64,000 nt of DNA, from contig NZ_WOFO01000004.1 in the NCBI RefSeq assembly GCF_010993705.1, positions 248,001-312,000 of the forward strand, given 5' to 3'. Below, in pieces: positions 32,242 to 41,915 of this stretch. Source of the stretch: Cyclobacterium sp. SYSU L10401 (GTDB taxonomy: Bacteria; Bacteroidota; Bacteroidia; Cytophagales; Cyclobacteriaceae). The stretch's first letter is position 1. The number at the start of each line of letters is the position of its first letter. The notes below the pieces were generated by a model. It was not told where the DNA came from. It saw nothing but the letters and a program-made list of their open reading frames with translations, and searched no databases. Made by a program: the position numbers and the translations under genes.

Positions 32242-34116
32242 TCAAAAAACCTTCACCCCTATGGTTACTTCCAATTCCACTTCTTCCCCCAATATTTCCT
32301 CAATTTCATTTTTTATGGACTTTAACCTGGTTTCATCCAGGTTGCCCTCGGTAACAATTTTCACGGCCAGCCTGACCGGGTTGATTCCACGGACCGTGAT
32401 ATCCCGCAAAACGGTACCCTCTATCTGATAGCCATCCAGTTTGGAGATCACATCTTTCTCCCGGACCATATCCATAAACCCAAAAAACAGGGGTAAACTG
32501 ACAACCCCCACTACTATGAGGGAGTAGGCGATCCCCTTTCTGGCCAGACGGAAAGGACTGAATCCCAAAAACAGAAAGGTCAAGGCAGCCGCCATGACCA
32601 TACCTGCCAGGTTGGTCAGCAACAAGAGCAGGGCTCCCTGGAAAATGCTCCAATCCATCCAACCCAGGCCGATGCCAGAAACGGCCAAAGGTGGTACCAG
32701 GGCAACCGCAATGGCTACTCCAGCCAGGGTTTTGGCTATTTCCTCCTTGGCACTGGCATATGCCCCTGCGATGCCTGAACCCACCGCTATGCCCAAATCC
32801 AATAAATTGGGCCTCACCCTGGCCATGATTTCCTCGTTGGAAATATTCAGGGGAGTAAGCCAGGTAATCAGCATGGCGCAAAGATAACCCAACAGCATGC
32901 CCCAGCCTATGGATTTGGCACTGTTAAGGATCAGGTTCTTGTCCTGGCGCAATACACCCATAGAAAGGGAAATAATGGGAGCCATCAGGGGGGCAAGTAT
33001 CATCGCTCCAATGATGACGGGGGATGAGTTGCCAAAAAGTCCCAGGGTAGCAATAAAGGTAGACAGTAACATCAAAACCAGGTAGCTGTTGCTGGTCCGG
33101 GCACTGGCGCGCAGGCTGGAAAACAGTTCTTTGAACTCTTCAGTGGAAGCATGGTGGATAAGGGGAAGTTTCCTCTTCAGCAATTCATCCCTCACCTCTC
33201 CCCTTGGCAATACCTTTACTTTAAAAACATCCTCCTGAGAAACCTTTCCCTCCATGTCCAGGTGCTTGCCTGGCAACATTTTCAGTGCTTTAGGGCTCAC
33301 CTTTAGTTCCAGCTTCTTTGCGCTCAATAATATACCGTCCTGCGCATATTCTATGGCATCATCACTGCATATGGATAGCACCGAGGTTTTGATATGGGCG
33401 GCAAAGGGGGGCAGACCTGACCTTCCCTTTTTACGGAAAAAACTATCCAATCCAAACCACAGCAAACCCGAAATACTCTTGGGAGCCAGAATCATGGCAT
33501 GCATCTTCCCATCGTTGATATAAGAATCCTTCAATACCTTTCTACTGAGGAGGTTACTTTTGCCATGTTGCACGATCACCATGCCGATAGCCGCCGTATC
33601 CAGCTTTTCCTTTTCCGAGGCTTCCAGTATGTACCTGTGGGATTTTGCAATCCAGAACAACTTAAAAAAATAACCCATCTTTTTCCAGAACCGCTCCCAT
33701 CCATTTTTTGCCACAGAACCGCTCATCAGACTCAGGGACTCACCTATGATTACCGTATTGAAAACAGGTCTGCCATTTAGGGTAAGCAGGTCTATGTTTC
33801 GGGTTTCTTCTGCCTCCAGCACCCGCTCCAGACAGTCGTCCAGGTCATTGTCTATGCCAAAACCCTGCCTCCCGTGAACCAGTCCGGGATGAGGGAGCAG
33901 GGCAATGCGCCATTCATGCTCCAAAGCAATAGGAAACAGTTCCTTCAGCTGTTCATCCGAGAGATAGGTAACCACAAAGTCATCTTTCCCAAGCTCCACC
34001 GTCAATTCGGTTTTGAACGGTAGCTTGAGTTTTAAATCTGCCCCCAATTTGGGGATGATGGTTTCCGCTACCAGCGCTTCTGCTTCGGGATCATACAATA
34101 AGATTATACTTTTCAT
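32242..34116 (-). CDS. DUF389 (TIGR00341) membrane protein with N-terminal kinase-like region
   Basis: Protein of 624 residues. The C-terminal half (about 345-560) is the DUF389 membrane domain, with GNSSPVIIGAMILAPLMAPI, DLGIAVGSGIAGAYAS and VALVPPLAVSGIGLG. The N-terminal half (1-320) is soluble; it contains LLPHPGLVHG and ILSAKKLELKVSPKALKM-like strands resembling the C-terminal sheet of diacylglycerol/lipid kinases, but a full kinase site was not found. A soluble tail (560-624) follows. Function not established. Stop lies close before the mutase gene on the same strand (10 bases), so possibly cotranscribed. Confidence 0.75.
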   Translation of the reverse strand: MKSIILLYDPEAEALVAETIIPKLGADLKLKLPFKTELTVELGKDDFVVTYLSDEQLKELFPIALEHEWRIALLPHPGLVHGRQGFGIDNDLDDCLERVLEAEETRNIDLLTLNGRPVFNTVIIGESLSLMSGSVAKNGWERFWKKMGYFFKLFWIAKSHRYILEASEKEKLDTAAIGMVIVQHGKSNLLSRKVLKDSYINDGKMHAMILAPKSISGLLWFGLDSFFRKKGRSGLPPFAAHIKTSVLSICSDDAIEYAQDGILLSAKKLELKVSPKALKMLPGKHLDMEGKVSQEDVFKVKVLPRGEVRDELLKRKLPLIHHASTEEFKELFSSLRASARTSNSYLVLMLLSTFIATLGLFGNSSPVIIGAMILAPLMAPIISLSMGVLRQDKNLILNSAKSIGWGMLLGYLCAMLITWLTPLNISNEEIMARVRPNLLDLGIAVGSGIAGAYASAKEEIAKTLAGVAIAVALVPPLAVSGIGLGWMDWSIFQGALLLLLTNLAGMVMAAALTFLFLGFSPFRLARKGIAYSLIVVGVVSLPLFFGFMDMVREKDVISKLDGYQIEGTVLRDITVRGINPVRLAVKIVTEGNLDETRLKSIKNEIEEILGEEVELEVTIGVKVF

Positions 34117-34125
34117 GCTCAGTGC

Positions 34126-37100
34126 TTATTTTATTAAAGCAGCCAAAAGTTTGATAGCCGCTTCGGCCAAAGGTGTTCCCGGTCCAAAAATGGCTAAAAC
34201 CCCTTTTTTGTAAAGAAAATCATGGTCCTGGTCAGGAATTACTCCCCCGGCCACTACCGCTATGTCAGCCCTGCCTTCCGCCTTTAAAGCATTGATCAAA
34301 GCGGGCAACAGGCTTTTGTGTCCCCCTGCCAGGGAGGACACGCCCACTACATGTACATCATTTTCCATGGCTTGACGAGCCACCTCTTCAGGAGTCTGAA
34401 ATAGCGGCCCCACATCCACATCAAATCCCAGATCTGCAAAGCCACTGGCGATGATCCGGGCTCCCCTGTCATGCCCGTCCTGCCCGATTTTGGCCACCAG
34501 AATTCTGGGTCTCCTACCCTCTAGCCGGGCAAATTCATCTGACTTTAACAGGGCTTCCTTTACTTTGGAATTATCTTTCATGCCTTTTAAATACGTTCCG
34601 CTCACTGTTTTGTGCACTGCCTTGTAGCGCCCATAGACTTTTTCCATTGCCTGGGAAATTTCTCCCAATGTAGCCCTTTCTCTGGCAGCCTCCACAGCCA
34701 GCTCCAATAGGTTTCCGCTGTTTTTTTCAGCCGCTTCAGAAATGGCCAGGAGGCATTGGGTAACCGCCGACTGGTTCCTGCCGGCTTTAATCGCTTGAAT
34801 TTTTGCCACCTGACTGGCCCTTACCTGGTCATTGTCCACTTCCAATATTTCAAAATCATAAGGCTGCCTTTCACCTTGCTGCCGGTTGAGTCCAATGATA
34901 ATTTCTTCCCCGCTGTCAATTCTGGCTTGTTTCCGGGCTGCAGCTGCTTCTATCCTCAACTTAGGAATTCCTTTTTCAAGCGCAGCTACCATGCCTCCAT
35001 GACTGTCAATTTCTTCCAGATGGGCTTTGGCCTGCTCCACCAGGGCATGGGTCAGGGATTCCAGTTTACCTGATCCACCCATGGCATCAACCACCTGGCT
35101 CAGGTCGGTTTCCTGTTGCAGGTAGAGTTGGGTATCACGGGCCGTTTTGGCCGAGGCAGGGGTCGGCAAGGCAATGGCCTCGTCAAAGGCATTGGTATGC
35201 AGGGATTGGGTATGGCCCAGAACAGCGGATATGGCTTCAATGGTAGTTCTGCAAATGTTATGGTAGGGGTACTGCTGGGTCAGCGACCAACCCGAGGTCT
35301 GGCAATGAGCCCTCAACATCAGGGATTTTGGATTTTTGGGCTGAAACTGTTGCATGAACTCTGCCCAGAGCAACCTGCCTGCCCTGAGTTTGGCGATTTC
35401 TTCCCAATGATTCATGCCAATGGCCCAAAAAAAGGAAAGCCGCGGAGCAAATTCATCCACAGCCAATCCCAGCTCCAAACCTTTTCTGACATAGGCCAGG
35501 CCGTCTGCCAAGGTGTAGGCCAACTCCAGATCTGCTGTGGCACCAGCCTCATGCATGTGATAACCTGATATAGAAATGGAATTGAACCGGGGCATGCATT
35601 TAGAAAGGTACACAAAAATATCCCCAACTATCCGCATGGATGGCTCAGGAGGGTAGATATAGGTATTCCTCACCATAAACTCCTTGAGGATATCATTTTG
35701 AATGGTTCCGGTAAGGTCCTCAAGTGCTACTCCCTGTTCCTCAGCGGTAACCACAAAAAATGCCAGAATGGGAATGACGGCACCGTTCATGGTCATGGAA
35801 ACTGAAACCTGATCCAAAGGAATGCCATCGAAAAGGCGCTTCATGTCTGCTACAGTGGAAATGGCCACCCCGGCTTTACCCACATCTCCCACTACCCGGG
35901 GATGATCTGCATCGTATCCCCTGTGGGTCGGAAGGTCAAAGGCTACCGAAAGGCCTTTTTGTCCGGCCTGCAGGTTTTTTTTGTAGAAAGCATTGGACTC
36001 CCCGGCCGTAGAGAATCCGGCGTACTGCCGAATGGTCCATGGCCGTTTGAGGTACATGCTCGCATAGGGTCCCCGGAGATAGGGTGGCTCCCCAGCCCCG
36101 AAACCTGTATGAGGAAAATCGCGTGATTTTTCCGTAGATCTGTGCCCCTTCTGAGGAATCTGCTGTATTTCCGGAAACAAGGTGCGGATTTTGCCATCGG
36201 TGGCAGCCATTATTCCTGCCTTTAATTTTTCCAGAAAATAGCTTCCCTGCCAGCTCCCCCCGGGATCCTGCAACTGAGCTTCCTCCTTCAAAATAAGGCC
36301 AATATTAAAAGCCGTTTGCAGCACCTGTTTGCTGGCAGGCTGTCCCAATTCGCTAAAAGGTTTTATCCACAAGGCCCTTACAGGAACCAGCATGGCAGCC
36401 CAGGACCGGGCCGTTTGCTGAATATAGGACGCCCTGGCGGAGTTTTTGTCTGTTGCTACTATAGCCATTACCGGCAGCTTACAGGGGAGGGAATCCGGAA
36501 ACAGGGATTGATAAAGGCGGGAAAAACAACTTATGGCCGCACTGATTCTGGCTATTTCATTTAAGAGTCTGTCACCAACCGGTGTCACCCAAGCGATGTT
36601 TTCCATAATTGTCCTGGCCATTTCTCCTTCAAGAGGAGCCTTCAAGCCATCCAGCCAATTCCTGCAATGATGAAAAAGGGTGCCATTATCCGCTTTTCCT
36701 GTCTGATCCATAAAGCCTAAAACCTGAAATTGAGGATAGTCATCAGCCATTTCCAGGTAGGCCAATCTTCTATTTGGATCGGTAAAGTATTTGTCCCCAC
36801 CGTCTAAAATCACCCCTCCCTTAAGAAAACCAGGATCAACTCCCTGCTCCCGGTACCAGGCCAGAAATCGTTGCAACAGGGGCAGGGGATCTCCTGTAGG
36901 GAGCAACCAAAAATGGATGGCATCCGGAATGACTTTATCCAGTCTGATGGTAAGGTCTTCTTTTCCATCAAGTACCAATACCAACCCCTCTGCGCCAAGG
37001 GCAAAAGCCTGATGAATGGTTTCTGCGGCCTGAGCATCATCTGCATTTTCTACGGCCATCAGGCAAAGGCTTGTTTCAAATTCAGAGCTCCTCTCCTGCC

Positions 37101-37248
37101 CTTCATCCGACAATTCTTCAGGAGTATAGTAGGGGTCAAAACTTGTGCCATCGGAAAGTCGGTACCTGATACCCTCAGGAGACAAGCCTTCCTTTTCGAG
37201 GGTGGATTTCCAGTTGGCTTTATTGGTTTTGGGGAAGGAATATACCAT
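34126..37248 (-). CDS. Single-chain methylmalonyl-CoA mutase (small-subunit barrel fused to large subunit)
   Basis: Adenosylcobalamin-dependent mutase interconverting methylmalonyl-CoA and succinyl-CoA. About 1040 residues from ATG 37248 ([10 protein letters not shown]); an upstream in-frame start at 37320 would add 24 unlikely residues. Residues 1-375 look like the barrel of the small subunit (MutA) without its cobalamin-like domain. From about 380 the large subunit starts with [15 protein letters not shown] and [10 protein letters not shown]. It continues with [16 protein letters not shown] (substrate His) and ends in the cobalamin-binding domain with the DGHDRGARI motif (about 921) and [12 protein letters not shown]. 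Large-subunit catalytic features are all present. meaB lies 2.6 kb away. Most bacteria encode the two subunits as separate genes. Confidence 0.9.
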   Translation of the reverse strand: MVYSFPKTNKANWKSTLEKEGLSPEGIRYRLSDGTSFDPYYTPEELSDEGQERSSEFETSLCLMAVENADDAQAAETIHQAFALGAEGLVLVLDGKEDLTIRLDKVIPDAIHFWLLPTGDPLPLLQRFLAWYREQGVDPGFLKGGVILDGGDKYFTDPNRRLAYLEMADDYPQFQVLGFMDQTGKADNGTLFHHCRNWLDGLKAPLEGEMARTIMENIAWVTPVGDRLLNEIARISAAISCFSRLYQSLFPDSLPCKLPVMAIVATDKNSARASYIQQTARSWAAMLVPVRALWIKPFSELGQPASKQVLQTAFNIGLILKEEAQLQDPGGSWQGSYFLEKLKAGIMAATDGKIRTLFPEIQQIPQKGHRSTEKSRDFPHTGFGAGEPPYLRGPYASMYLKRPWTIRQYAGFSTAGESNAFYKKNLQAGQKGLSVAFDLPTHRGYDADHPRVVGDVGKAGVAISTVADMKRLFDGIPLDQVSVSMTMNGAVIPILAFFVVTAEEQGVALEDLTGTIQNDILKEFMVRNTYIYPPEPSMRIVGDIFVYLSKCMPRFNSISISGYHMHEAGATADLELAYTLADGLAYVRKGLELGLAVDEFAPRLSFFWAIGMNHWEEIAKLRAGRLLWAEFMQQFQPKNPKSLMLRAHCQTSGWSLTQQYPYHNICRTTIEAISAVLGHTQSLHTNAFDEAIALPTPASAKTARDTQLYLQQETDLSQVVDAMGGSGKLESLTHALVEQAKAHLEEIDSHGGMVAALEKGIPKLRIEAAAARKQARIDSGEEIIIGLNRQQGERQPYDFEILEVDNDQVRASQVAKIQAIKAGRNQSAVTQCLLAISEAAEKNSGNLLELAVEAARERATLGEISQAMEKVYGRYKAVHKTVSGTYLKGMKDNSKVKEALLKSDEFARLEGRRPRILVAKIGQDGHDRGARIIASGFADLGFDVDVGPLFQTPEEVARQAMENDVHVVGVSSLAGGHKSLLPALINALKAEGRADIAVVAGGVIPDQDHDFLYKKGVLAIFGPGTPLAEAAIKLLAALIK

Positions 37249-37463
37249 AACATTAAAAATACAAATCAGGATACCTGATTTCAGGGCCTTTTCCAAAAAT
37301 AAACCTAAATCACTTCCCAAACAAAACCGTTCATCCAGGCATAGGTGTAAAACAAAGGACTTATTTCACTTTTCAAATATATAAAAAATAAAAACCGCCT
37401 GAACAAACTGCTTTCCCATAAAGTAAAAAAGTCAAGTAAATTGGCATTTTTTATTTAAGATAT

Positions 37464-37472
37464 TTTTCCACA
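37464..37472 (+). promoter_or_regulatory. Single DnaA-box-like site upstream of dnaA
   Basis: TTTTCCACA, one mismatch to TTATCCACA, about 65 bases before the dnaA start. Only one clear site was seen, so this is more likely autoregulation than an origin. Confidence 0.3.
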
Positions 37473-37534
37473 ATTTTGTTTCCCCCTGTTAAGGAGTATT
37501 CAAGTTTTTTCTACTTTCGATTAAATGAAATTCA

Positions 37535-38959
37535 ATGAATTCAGAAGCAACGGCTATATGGACTGAATGTTTGCGGGTAATCGAAAAACACGTCAACGAA
37601 CAGAGTTTTTCTACCTGGTTTAAGCCCATTTCACCTGCCAGAATAGAAGGTTCCGTCCTTACCATTCAGGTTCCCAGCCAGTTTTTCTATGAATGGTTGG
37701 AGGACAATTATGTAGATGTACTGAAACTGGCCATCAAAACCGTGATCGGTGCCAATGGCCGGCTTGAATATGCCGTGGTCGTGGATAAGGGCAATTCCCA
37801 AAACCAACCCTACATGGTCAGCTATCCACAGGGAGTGAGCAGTCCAGCTGGGAAAAAGAAAAAAGAAGTGCTGGCGGCTGCCAACAGCCCTTTTGACCTG
37901 TCCAGCCTGGATGAGGAAACCACGCTGCAATCCAACCTGAGTTCAAATTATACTTTCAGTTCTTTTATAGAGGGCGATTGCAACCGACTTGCCAGATCTG
38001 CAGGCTTTGCGGTAGCCAATAAGCCCGGGATCACTTCTTTCAATCCGCTGATGGTATATGGTGGTGTAGGACTGGGCAAGACCCACCTGGTGCAGGCCAT
38101 AGGCAATGAAATCAAAAACGGTCCCGAAGATAAATTTGTCCTGTATGTATCATCTGAGAAATTCGTCAACCAATTTATGGATGGCATCAAGGATGGTAAT
38201 ATCAAATCCTTCACCAATTTCTACATGCAGGTGGATGTGTTGATCATTGATGACATACAGTTTCTGGCAGGTAAGGGCAGGACACAGGAAATGTTTTTCC
38301 ATATTTTTAACCACCTGCACCAGAACAAGAAGCAAATCATCATGACCTCTGATTGTGCACCCAAGGATTTAATGGGACTGGAAGAAAGATTACTTTCCCG
38401 CTTTAAATGGGGGCTGACTGCAGATTTACAAATGCCGGATTTTGAAACCCGGATTGCCATTATCAGGAAAAAAATGCAGTCGGAAGGCATCACCATCCCC
38501 AATAATGTAATTGAATACCTGGCTTACACGGTGGACACCAATGTGCGTGAGCTGGAGGGAGTGATGATCTCCCTGATCGCCCATGCCTCCCTGAATCGGG
38601 TGGAAATAAGCCTTGACCTGGCCAAGACCATCATGAAAAACATTGTCAAAGACATAGAAACAGAGGTCAGCATTGAATACATCCAAAAATCCTGTTCCGA
38701 GTATTATGGCATCAAGGTGGAAGAACTCAAGGCCAAAACCAGAAAAAAAGAAATCGTTATTGCCCGGCAGGTGGCCATGTATTTCAGCAAGGAGTTTACC
38801 AACCACTCCCTGAAATCCATTGGTTATCATTTTGGAGGAAGGGATCACAGCACCGTGATACACGCCGTGCAATCAGTCAATGACCTGATGGAAACAGACA
38901 CCAACTTCAGGAATGCCATTCAGGAACAAAAGAAGCAATTCAAAATCAGGTCGTACTGA
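37535..38959 (+). CDS. dnaA: Chromosomal replication initiator DnaA
   Basis: Initiator ATPase that binds DnaA boxes and opens oriC. The 474-residue protein has domain I (1-85, WTECLRVIEKHV) and a linker (90-140). The AAA+ domain has Walker A GGVGLGKTH (about 177) and Walker B LIIDDIQFL (about 235). The C-terminal DNA-binding domain has the signature GGRDHSTVIHAV (about 434-445). Divergent from the mutase gene. Its last codons and stop lie inside a 44-bp direct repeat (38942-38985) whose second copy overlaps the 3' end of meaB. No dnaN is adjacent, as is usual in Bacteroidota. Confidence 0.98.
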   Translation: MNSEATAIWTECLRVIEKHVNEQSFSTWFKPISPARIEGSVLTIQVPSQFFYEWLEDNYVDVLKLAIKTVIGANGRLEYAVVVDKGNSQNQPYMVSYPQGVSSPAGKKKKEVLAAANSPFDLSSLDEETTLQSNLSSNYTFSSFIEGDCNRLARSAGFAVANKPGITSFNPLMVYGGVGLGKTHLVQAIGNEIKNGPEDKFVLYVSSEKFVNQFMDGIKDGNIKSFTNFYMQVDVLIIDDIQFLAGKGRTQEMFFHIFNHLHQNKKQIIMTSDCAPKDLMGLEERLLSRFKWGLTADLQMPDFETRIAIIRKKMQSEGITIPNNVIEYLAYTVDTNVRELEGVMISLIAHASLNRVEISLDLAKTIMKNIVKDIETEVSIEYIQKSCSEYYGIKVEELKAKTRKKEIVIARQVAMYFSKEFTNHSLKSIGYHFGGRDHSTVIHAVQSVNDLMETDTNFRNAIQEQKKQFKIRSY

Positions 38960-38985
38960 TGATTTTTCAAAAAATAAACTAACCA
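38942..38985. repeat. 44-bp direct repeat, left copy (dnaA 3' end)
   Basis: Covers the last five sense codons and stop of dnaA plus following bases. Matches 39877-39920 at 41 of 44 positions. The two copies bracket the PIN toxin-antitoxin remnant. Confidence 0.9.
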
Positions 38986-38987
38986 GT

Positions 38988-39443
38988 TTAACCTTCTTCC
39001 GCAAGCTCCAGAACCTTTTCAATTAAAGCTTCACTCAGCCGAAAATTAGTTTTCTGTATCTTTTCAATTATTGGTTTGATCAAGGGGACTAGTCTTTTTT
39101 TCTTCGCTAGTATAAGTATTCCCAACGAACCGGTAATCGATATCCCTAATTCTTTAGCAACTTTTCGTCCTTTCCCTTCATCTATAATAAGTAAAGCATT
39201 ATCAAATGATGCCGCTAAACCAATGGAAGAAGCTTCCCCGGGATCCAAAAACTCCTTCAGACCAATTTAAAGATCAGGGGAAGGATACTTTATCAGAATC
39301 CAATCCGGAAGTCGTTTTTTAAATTCAGCAGCTACGGTATTCGTAATGAGAATCTGACCAAAAATCCTATTTAGTAAACTCAGTTCACCCAACTTATCTA
39401 AAAGTATTAAACAACTTGCGTCAGAGACTATGGTTTGCTGCAT
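38988..39443 (-). pseudogene. DUF3368 PIN-like toxin broken by an in-frame stop
   Basis: Reading from ATG 39443 gives a normal PIN/DUF3368 start (IVSDASCLILLDKLGELSLL, then TNTVAAEF and LPDWI) that stops at TAA 39267-39269 after 58 codons. The same frame continues directly with IGLKEFLDPGEASS, LLIIDEGKGRKVA and GSLGILILAKK to a stop at 38988, the expected rest of the family (about 151 residues in all). No frameshift; a single codon, probably AAA to TAA, breaks it. The start overlaps the UPF0175 antitoxin gene by 23 bases. Probably inactive, unless the stop is a sequencing error or is read through. Confidence 0.8.
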
Positions 39444-39663
39444 GCTTTAAATCCTCATCTAAGTCGCTCGGGGGATAATTGAAAAAAGACACACCATAAT
39501 TTCCCAACATCTCCATAAAAGTTTCTTTTGGGTAGCCCGCAAGTCCTGCTGCCTGCCCCAAGGACAATTTCCCTATCTCATATAGTTTCGCTGCAAAAAC
39601 CGTTTTTACCTCCTGATCATTAAGATCAACTGAATCAGGAAATGCTATTGTTATGGTCCTCAT
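39421..39663 (-). CDS. UPF0175 antitoxin
   Basis: 80-residue protein of the UPF0175 family, the usual antitoxin of DUF3368 PIN toxins. Pattern seen: FAAKLYEIGKLSLGQAAGLAGYPKETF (about 23-49; helix-turn-helix-like) followed by MLGNYGVSFFNYPPSDLDEDL. Overlaps the start of the broken toxin gene by 23 bases, the same arrangement as the PIN module at 4199-4835. The antitoxin frame itself is intact. Confidence 0.85.
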   Translation of the reverse strand: MRTITIAFPDSVDLNDQEVKTVFAAKLYEIGKLSLGQAAGLAGYPKETFMEMLGNYGVSFFNYPPSDLDEDLKHAANHSL

Positions 39664-39876
39664 GATAATAAAGATACTTTTTTTGTTACTACGCTAAAAC
39701 CCTCCGGAAAGTTTTTGTCAAATAAGGCATGAATGCCCCTCACTATTTAAACCCGAAAATGCAACAGTAATATTTTTTTTTAGAGCAATCCAATTTTCCA
39801 TCGCCAGCATCTTTAAAAGATTTCATGATAGTCAAGGCATGACCATTGCCAACCCAAAGGAAAAAAGTAATATATG

Positions 39877-39920
39877 AAAATCAGGTCGCACTGATCATTT
39901 TTCAAAAAATAAACGAACCA
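39877..39920. repeat. 44-bp direct repeat, right copy (meaB 3' end)
   Basis: Second copy of 38942-38985. It contains the last codons and stop of meaB (minus strand) and a vestige of the dnaA end (AAA ATC AGG TCG CAC TGA). In this copy the dnaA-type stop TGA (39892-39894) directly abuts the meaB stop (39895-39897). Confidence 0.9.
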
Positions 39921-40884
39921 AGTCTTCTGCCAGCCGGATAGGGTTACTTTTTTCCTGATTCAGATCTTTCATTGCGCTTTGCTTTGCCTTTTCCACAGCT
40001 TTGTCTTCATTGAATTTTTTCTGCAGCAAAAAAGCAATGTGATCTTCCAGCCATTGGTGTTGCTGGGTTATTCTTGTTTGTTCAAAATGGCCATTCTCCT
40101 TCAATTTAAAAACCAGGCTCTCCAAGCTTTCCAGCAAATCATCCATACCCTTTCCATTGAGCGAAGAACAGGTTTTGACAGCAGGCTCCCATCCTCTTTC
40201 GGTTGGATGGATCAGGTGTAGTACAGTTTGAAGGGTTTGTTTCATTTTATCAGCTTCAGCAGTATTGGTACCATCTGCCTTATTGATAACAAAGATATCT
40301 GCCCATTCCATGATGCCCCTTTTAATTCCCTGTAGCTCATCCCCGGCACCGGTGATCAGGAGCAGCAGAAAAACATCTACCATTTGCTTTACCGCTGTTT
40401 CTGATTGACCCACACCTACCGTTTCAACCAGAATCCTGTCAAACCCGGCAGCTTCACACAAAAGCATGGTCTCCCTTGTTTTGGCACTTATGCCCCCCAG
40501 GCTGGGGCCTGCAGGAGAAGGACGGACATAGGCATTGGGATGGTGGCTCAGCGTCTCCATTCTGGTCTTATCGGCCAAAATACTCCCTTTGGTTTTACTA
40601 CTGCTGGGGTCTACTGTAAGTACTGCGGGATGATGCCCTTTGGCAATCAACAGTCCTCCAAAGCTATTGATAAAGGTGCTTTTTCCTACTCCCGGAATGC
40701 CCGAAACTCCAATTCTGAGTGCTTTTCCGGTATAGGGCAGGAGGCATTGAATAAGCTCATTGGCCAAGGTCCGATCGCTCTCCAATTCACTTTCTACCAG
40801 ACTGATACCCCTGCTGAGCACAGACCTGTTCCCCTCACGTATCCCTTCTACATATTGTCTCACTGAGAATCTTTTTGCCAGCAT
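39895..40884 (-). CDS. meaB: Methylmalonyl-CoA mutase chaperone GTPase MeaB
   Basis: G3E-family GTPase of 329 residues (ArgK/MeaB) that loads adenosylcobalamin onto methylmalonyl-CoA mutase and protects it. Visible: Walker A SGIPGVGKSTFINS (about 58-71), VDPSSSKTKGSILADKTRM, the ETVGVGQSETAV switch region (about 153) and NKADGTN base-recognition motif (about 198). Serves the mutase encoded at 34126-37248, from which it is now separated by dnaA. Its stop lies in the right copy of the 44-bp repeat. Confidence 0.95.
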   Translation of the reverse strand: MLAKRFSVRQYVEGIREGNRSVLSRGISLVESELESDRTLANELIQCLLPYTGKALRIGVSGIPGVGKSTFINSFGGLLIAKGHHPAVLTVDPSSSKTKGSILADKTRMETLSHHPNAYVRPSPAGPSLGGISAKTRETMLLCEAAGFDRILVETVGVGQSETAVKQMVDVFLLLLITGAGDELQGIKRGIMEWADIFVINKADGTNTAEADKMKQTLQTVLHLIHPTERGWEPAVKTCSSLNGKGMDDLLESLESLVFKLKENGHFEQTRITQQHQWLEDHIAFLLQKKFNEDKAVEKAKQSAMKDLNQEKSNPIRLAEDLVRLFFEK

Positions 40885-40887
40885 GCC

Positions 40888-41295
40888 TTAAGGTTTGTCA
40901 AAGGGAAACTGCTGAAAACTAACCTGCCCCATGGCTGATTTTTCATATTTTGCCAGGCATGCACTTCTGTATCTGGCATCAAAATGAGGAGGTTCCGGGG
41001 AAAGGCGGATATCCTCCAGCTCCTGATCGAAGAAAAAGACCCGGGTATTCCCGTATTTGGTATGGGGCATAAAATCTCCGTACGCACGCATGTCCTCCCA
41101 AAGCCTTTCACCCGTATAAACGGCAAAGACCCGGACTACAGGACCGGTATTATTTTCATTTCTAAATTTCGCTAGCTCCCGGTAATCACCTTTAAGGTCT
41201 GCCACACCCGGCTGGCTGAGGCTGTCATACACCATTACCAGCACCAATATACCCACTACAGTCGCTATCAGGTAAAACCAATAATTTGTTTTCAT
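40888..41295 (-). CDS. Conserved hypothetical membrane-anchored protein
   Basis: 135 residues with one N-terminal membrane segment (about 5-23, FYLIATVVGILVLVMVY) and a soluble, probably periplasmic part with no motif I recognise. The gene ends 3 bases before the meaB start, on the same strand, so the two are likely cotranscribed. Sequence looks coding (even composition, no stop in 135 codons, plausible start). Function unknown. Confidence 0.65.
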   Translation of the reverse strand: MKTNYWFYLIATVVGILVLVMVYDSLSQPGVADLKGDYRELAKFRNENNTGPVVRVFAVYTGERLWEDMRAYGDFMPHTKYGNTRVFFFDQELEDIRLSPEPPHFDARYRSACLAKYEKSAMGQVSFQQFPFDKP

Positions 41296-41344
41296 TTTAT
41301 TATTATACCATGTGAAACCCTTAATTTAGCCCAAAATATTGACA

Positions 41345-41881
41345 ATGGCATTCGAATACATCAAAGCACTGCACATAATTTTCGTAGTTACCTGGTTTGC
41401 AGGCTTGTTTTACATTGTGCGACTTTTTATTTACCAGACAGAGGCACTGGAGCGCCCTGAACCGGAAAAGGCCATCCTTAAACCACAACTCGATCTGATG
41501 GCAAACCGGTTATGGAACATCATCACCTGGCCCTCAGCCGTCTTGACCCTGATTTTTGGCACATGGGTTTTGCTGTACCGCCCTGCTTACCTTCAACTGC
41601 CATTTATGCATGCCAAACTGGGGTTTGTGGCTTTGCTCTATGCCTACCATATCCGGTGTCATTTCCTATATAAAGCACTTCAAAAAGGACAGGCCAAATG
41701 GAGCAGTTCAAAACTCCGCTTGTGGAATGAAGGGGCTACCTTACTCCTCTTTGCCATTGTATTCCTGATCGTACTGAAAAGCCTGCTCAACATGTTTTGG
41801 GGAATGCTTGGATTGGTCCTACTGGCAGTCAGCCTGATGCTGGCCACCAAATGGTACAAAAAAGTCCGGGAAGGGAACTAA
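41345..41881 (+). CDS. hemJ: HemJ / CopD-family protoporphyrinogen oxidase-like membrane protein
   Basis: Membrane protein of 178 residues with four to five segments. It matches HemJ, which oxidises protoporphyrinogen IX in haem synthesis. Conserved His in ALHIIFVVTWFAGLFYIVRLF near the N-terminus, WPSAVLTLIFG, and YHIRCHF in the middle fit the family. ATG 41345 (MAFEYIKALH) is preferred over the TTG at 41339. Heads a run with SCO and cytochrome c genes, consistent with haem and respiratory functions. Confidence 0.8.
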   Translation: MAFEYIKALHIIFVVTWFAGLFYIVRLFIYQTEALERPEPEKAILKPQLDLMANRLWNIITWPSAVLTLIFGTWVLLYRPAYLQLPFMHAKLGFVALLYAYHIRCHFLYKALQKGQAKWSSSKLRLWNEGATLLLFAIVFLIVLKSLLNMFWGMLGLVLLAVSLMLATKWYKKVREGN

Positions 41882-41915
41882 TGCCGCCCCCCAGGTGTAC
41901 TAACTTTAAAAAAAA

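Noticed and set aside
37321-37534. Chromosomal origin next to dnaA
   Set aside because: Only one near-consensus DnaA box and no clear box cluster; in Bacteroidota the origin is often not beside dnaA. A skew plot would be needed.
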